From Ceratobasidium sp. AG-K (lineage: Eukaryota; Basidiomycota; Agaricomycetes; Cantharellales; Ceratobasidiaceae): 64,000 bases of DNA. Shown piece by piece: positions 59,938 to 64,000 of this stretch (the first letter of the stretch is position 1; each line of letters opens with the position of its first letter). The notes under the pieces were generated by a model that saw only the letters and a list, made by a program, of their open reading frames with translations, had not been told where the DNA came from and ran no database searches. The position numbers and the translations under genes were made by a program. Where the stretch lies: contig JAWNGF010000001.1 of the NCBI GenBank assembly GCA_037039685.1, positions 1,798,001 to 1,862,000 of the forward strand. The letters are read 5' to 3'.

Positions 59938-62342
59938 ATGTCTTTTCACCCTACTACCACGACCCCCCTCGTCACTGGCGTCATCGAAGGTGAACCAAGC
60001 ACTTCAACCATGGCCGAACGCAAGAACTGGATAGGTGCCGTCAAAGATGAGTGGCAAATGTTCAGGTGAGTAGAGATGGGCGAGCTGAATAACCCAGCGC
60101 CGGGTTGGCTGAAGCGGCTCATTTTGGCCGACGCACGTAGTGATTCAGCTGACGACTACACGATCGGACTCCCGATTGGCTTTGGAGCGTCGTCAACAGT
60201 CTACCAAGCCACGTTTCACCCGCGAGGGCGAGCTCCTATCGAGGTGCGTGGTTTGAAACGGCTTAGCTCGCGGTCATTCGATCGTCGACTCATGCTATGA
60301 CTTCGCAGGTAGCGCTCAAGGTTCTCGATTTGGACAAGCTGGCGCCCAAAGCTCTCAAGCTTCTCACACAAGAAACGCAGTTGATGAGTCTTTCCAAACA
60401 CCCTAACGTGCTCAGGGTAAATCAGTTCACAATACCCGAAGGCTATGCGAGATATCTTATTCACATATTCTAGGTACGAGGCTCTTGGATGACCGGGCAT
60501 AAACTTTATATCGCGCTACGACTGATGCGCAAGGGCTCAGTCGCCGATATTATGAAATATAGGTATCCGGACGGTATGGAAGAGGAAGTTATTTGTTGTA
60601 TTTTGAAACAGGCTCTCGAGGGGCTCAAGTAAGTCCGACTTACGAGATGCGATCGAGAGGCCCATTGATCCCAATCACTTTGAAGCTACTTGCATGTCAA
60701 CGGCTGCATTCACAGTATGTCAATCCTAACGCACCCCCTGGCATTATTGATTTGAAATGTGCTTAGGGGATATTAAGTCGGCTAACTTGCTTGTCGATGA
60801 CGATGGTACTGTCTTATTGGGAGACCTTGGCGTAGCAGCTTATTTGGATGACGATGAGGCTTCTACTTCGACGACAGGTACGCTGAAGTAATGACAAGGA
60901 ATTTTTCGGGAACTAAATGTATTCCAGCATTCTCTGGGTTGAAGGTGACGAACGCCACTACCAGAAATGGGACAACAACTGCGCGCCATCCACCGCCTTT
61001 AAGTAGAGGTCGAGGGAAAAGGAAAAGCTTTGTTGGAACTGTGAGCATATTCATATGTACAGGGCTTACTGGTGGCTAATTTTCTGCGTTTGGGAAGCCT
61101 TGCTGGATGGCTCCCGAGGTTATATCCCAAAAGCATTACGACGCAAAAGCAGATATTTGGTCATTGGGAATCACTGCTTTGGAGCTGGCTCGAGGCCGAG
61201 CCCCTCACTCCCGAGATCCTCCATTCAAGGTCTTGATGAAAATGTAAGGACTCCGATTTTCGATTAATGCAATATGCTCATCCTGTGATTTTGCAGCTTA
61301 CAAGAAGAGCCCCCAACTCTCGATCGAGAAAACGGGGCTCATAAGTATTCTAAGGCCTTCAAGGAGTTCATCGATTCCTGTTTAGCGAAAGACCCAGCAA
61401 AAAGGTGCGCCCTTTGTCCCATTAGCTAACCCCGCCCTAAACTCGCATTAGATTGTCAGCTCAAGAGCTTTTGGAACTGCCCTGGTTTAAGGGAGCAAAA
61501 AAAGCATCGTATTTAGTTGGGACACTATTGAGTGAGCGGCGTTTACCTTTTTGCGGAGCTGAAACTAAGCCAACGACCTTGTAGCTGGTCTCCCTCCACT
61601 AGCTCATCGACAAGAAAGACGTAAGCTAAAGTGCAGACAGTCTTTTTTGGTAGGAAATAATTAACTGGGTTACTTGATAGGCCGTGCCCCATCCCTCAAT
61701 TCGTTCCATCATGTTGAATCTTGGAATTTCAACACAACGGCCACTGGAGACCCGCTCGGCCACCGAACTTCTACTCATGGATCGATCCCACAGCATGGCG
61801 TTTTTGGAATGGGAGACATCAATATGGCTGGGAAAGAAGAGTACAGACGACACCTTCGCGAGAATGCTAGCACGGAAGACATCCAGGACGGCAATTACCC
61901 ACAAGAATTGCCAGTTGATGAGCTAGTTGTGCCCGGGGAGCCAACTTCCGAGGATCGAAATGCACCTTTGACGCCCATACCAGCCTCTCCATTTTCGGCG
62001 CCAGTGATCTCGCCCGATGCAGGCTTATTGCAGCTTCCCCCTCCTGCCCTATCTCCAGAAACCAAGTCTCCGTCTGAGCTTGGATCTTCTCCTCGGTCAC
62101 CTACAGTCGGCACTTCGCCCAGGCTCGCCGCACACACTTCGGGATCGTCGCGTGCGTCGTCGCCTGTGCCCGAAACTCCGCCTCCGCCTACTGGATTTTG
62201 GAAACGTCTCGCAAAGAGTGGAGGGAAATCATCCAAGAGGGAGAAGGTGGCGGGAGCAATGAGTGGATTGCTAGAAAGAACAGCATCGAGAGGTTCAGCC
62301 TTTGGTGAGTCTCGGCCCGTTCTGGTTTCAGGCCTTGGTTAA
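59938..62342 (+). CDS. Ste20-type (SPAK/OSR1-like) protein kinase
   Basis: Ser/Thr kinase of the germinal-centre/FRAY type. After [20 protein letters not shown] comes the kinase domain: [19 protein letters not shown] (glycine loop), [11 protein letters not shown] (catalytic Lys), [36 protein letters not shown] (HRD), then [11 protein letters not shown], where the usual DFG is DLG. An extra ~38-residue Ser/Thr/Arg-rich segment lies in the activation loop, encoded by the exon at about 60929-61039 and ending [47 protein letters not shown] and [15 protein letters not shown] close the domain. The C-terminal half is Ser/Pro-rich. About ten introns are inferred. The start at 59938 is chosen as the first ATG in frame; 60010 (MAERKNW) is an alternative. 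Confidence 0.85.
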
Positions 62343-62618
62343 CTGAGTTGCGCCCAGGCAAACCCAAGTGAACTTTGGATTACAGTTTGACTGATATTTA
62401 AAGGTTCTGTTATAACCTGACACACTTATTTGTCTATTGTTCGTTACTACAAACTAGTGTATTTAATTTATTTACTCTACCAAATGCAATGTCATCGTGC
62501 GCTGCTTTGTATTACCTAATCCCCGATTGATCTTTGAAAGGAGCGCTCAATTATTAAATTTGGAGGCTCTGAACTCCCGCTTGTTGCCACCTCCAGCTCT
62601 TCACTACACCTGAGAGAA

Positions 62619-64000
62619 ATGTCAGGAGAGAAGTCCGAGGTTTTGTGCCAAAACCCTGTGTGCGCAAATGGCAACCCGCCAAGCAAGCTGGAATGTCCTA
62701 CATGCAACAAGTGCGTTCCCACACCCGTTGACTGCCTCGTAACAATATAATTAACTGTCGGACCAATTTAATCACCATGTATCGTAGACTCGGTATAACG
62801 GGCTCCTTCTTTTGTGCTCAAGACTGCTTTAAAAGTGCTTGTAAGTTCTCCCGAAAGCCTGTCCACTCCACTCGCACTTGAAATTTATCAATCACTCAAG
62901 GGGTGAGTCTAGTCGAATAAAGACAGGTTTAGGTGACATATTTATGTCGACCCAAGAAAACACACAAGGTTATCCATACAAAGGGTGATGCAGCAGCAAG
63001 TACGTATACATCGACGAGCCACCGGGAACGTTTTAACGCACACTATGCGCGCCTTTAGCCCTATTCAATCCTTTCTACAACTTTCCATTCACTGGAACAC
63101 TCCGCCCCGTGTACCCCTTATCGCCACGCCGAATCGTGCCTTCTGAGATCCCGAGGCCAGACTACGCGGAAGATGGTGAGTGGCTGCTATCCTCGAACCC
63201 TACCCATATGGAACGCGCATCGATTTTCGTTCTATCTCCTCTTGGCTGGACACGCATGATCACCCTCTCGCGATGCTCAGGTGCCACCACGTTGCGTTCC
63301 GTCGCGTCTAGACTGGCGGCAATCCCGTGGAAGTGAGTGTGCGAGTAGAGGCTGACTACGTTTTGCTGACTAGGCATTCCGCGTTCGGAGAGATTGCGTG
63401 AGTCGTTGACGATCAAGATATTAACTCCTGAAGAGCAAGAGTCTATGCGCACTGTGTGCAAGGTGTGTGGCGCAGACGCTTGTAGGGACCAATCGTTTGA
63501 CGCCGACCCGTCACGTTATGGTCGTTTCCGTAGCTTTCTCGTGAAGTTCTTGATATTGCAGCGGCTGCGGTTCGGCCAGGCATTACCACCGGTGAGTATA
63601 CCCTCACGTGTCCCGAGACAAAACCCATCGCATGATATCTTTCCATTCACAGATGAAATCGATGCGATCGTACACGAGGAGACAATTAAGCGAGGCGCAT
63701 ACCCAAGTCCATTGAATTATAGAGATTTTCCGAAGAGCGTTTGTACGTGAGTGATGTCGAGTTGGTGCGTTCGGCCCTCGTCTGGTTGTCCTAATATCGA
63801 TTCATAGATCTGTAAACGAGGTCATCTGCCACGGGATTCCAGACCAGCGTAAACTGGAAGAAGGCGACATAATCAACCTGGGTAGGAACGCTATGTGTTA
63901 CTTTGGCTATTGGCTCATTTCTGGGGTACTTCAGATGTCTCATTGTATTACAAAGGTGGGCTCACAACATTATGAGACCATTCGCCACTGAGGCAAAAAA
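62619..64000 (+). CDS. MAP1: Type 1 methionine aminopeptidase, partial at window end
   Basis: Removes the initiator Met from nascent proteins at the ribosome. The start at 62619 begins with a C6H2 zinc finger: [45 protein letters not shown]. Next come [117 protein letters not shown] and [20 protein letters not shown]; the HG and D of the metal site are present. The final part of the catalytic domain lies beyond 64000. Exons include 62957-62999, 63059-63175, 63374-63462, 63534-63591 and one from 63653. The Trp codon requires a 2-nt micro-exon at 62901-62902. Confidence 0.9.

Overview
The window is nuclear DNA of a filamentous fungus. Almost every gene is broken by short introns (typically 45-60 nt, GT..AG), and the gene set is basidiomycete in style: Uds1 septation protein, LIM-binding adaptor, Zn2Cys6 regulator, YTP1-like protein, GH31 alpha-xylosidase. 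The proteins look most like those of Agaricomycetes, possibly the Rhizoctonia/Ceratobasidium group; that last step rests on memory of protein style, not on a search. No rRNA, tRNA, CRISPR array or intact transposon was recognised. Introns were assigned by hand from splice consensus plus family conservation, so the gene coordinates are start-codon to stop-codon spans.

Layout: 0.1-4 kb holds MDM34 (ERMES) divergent from an ALKBH1-type dioxygenase. 4-8 kb holds a Uds1 coiled-coil protein and a bHLH factor. 8.6-11.3 kb is a SulP sulfate permease. 13-16 kb is a NYN-domain protein with a LOTUS-like C terminus; 16.7-17.1 kb is the small PET100 gene; 20-23.2 kb is an EST1/SMG6-like protein with a PIN domain. 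24.9-27.8 kb carries a tandem pair of NYN-like genes fused to a TFIIS-N-like helical domain, one clearly decayed and one with a single frameshift. 29.4-33.4 kb is a LIM-binding (Ldb1/PtaB-like) adaptor, followed by cyclin C, LETM1/MDM38, QCR7 and a Zn2Cys6 regulator. 43.8-46 kb is a YTP1-like membrane protein. 46.2-53.3 kb is a sugar transporter divergent from an alpha-xylosidase. 53.4-56.9 kb is COG1, 57.4-59.1 kb a galactonate dehydratase-like gene, 59.9-62.3 kb a Ste20-type kinase, and 62.6 kb to the end a type 1 methionine aminopeptidase cut by the window edge.

Functional themes: mitochondrial biology (MDM34, PET100, LETM1/MDM38, QCR7), RNA nuclease folds in one 15-kb stretch (NYN-LOTUS, EST1/SMG6 PIN, NYN-TND pair), Pol II regulation (LIM-binding adaptor, cyclin C), and sugar use (transporter, alpha-xylosidase, galactonate dehydratase, with a Zn2Cys6 regulator nearby). 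The most unusual signals are the NYN-TND pair with an altered active site, a 2-nt micro-exon needed to encode the conserved Trp of the aminopeptidase zinc finger, and a 5-nt first exon carrying the start codon of MDM34. Several genes (both NYN-TND copies, the alpha-xylosidase, galactonate dehydratase) carry single-base disruptions that are either real lesions or assembly errors.
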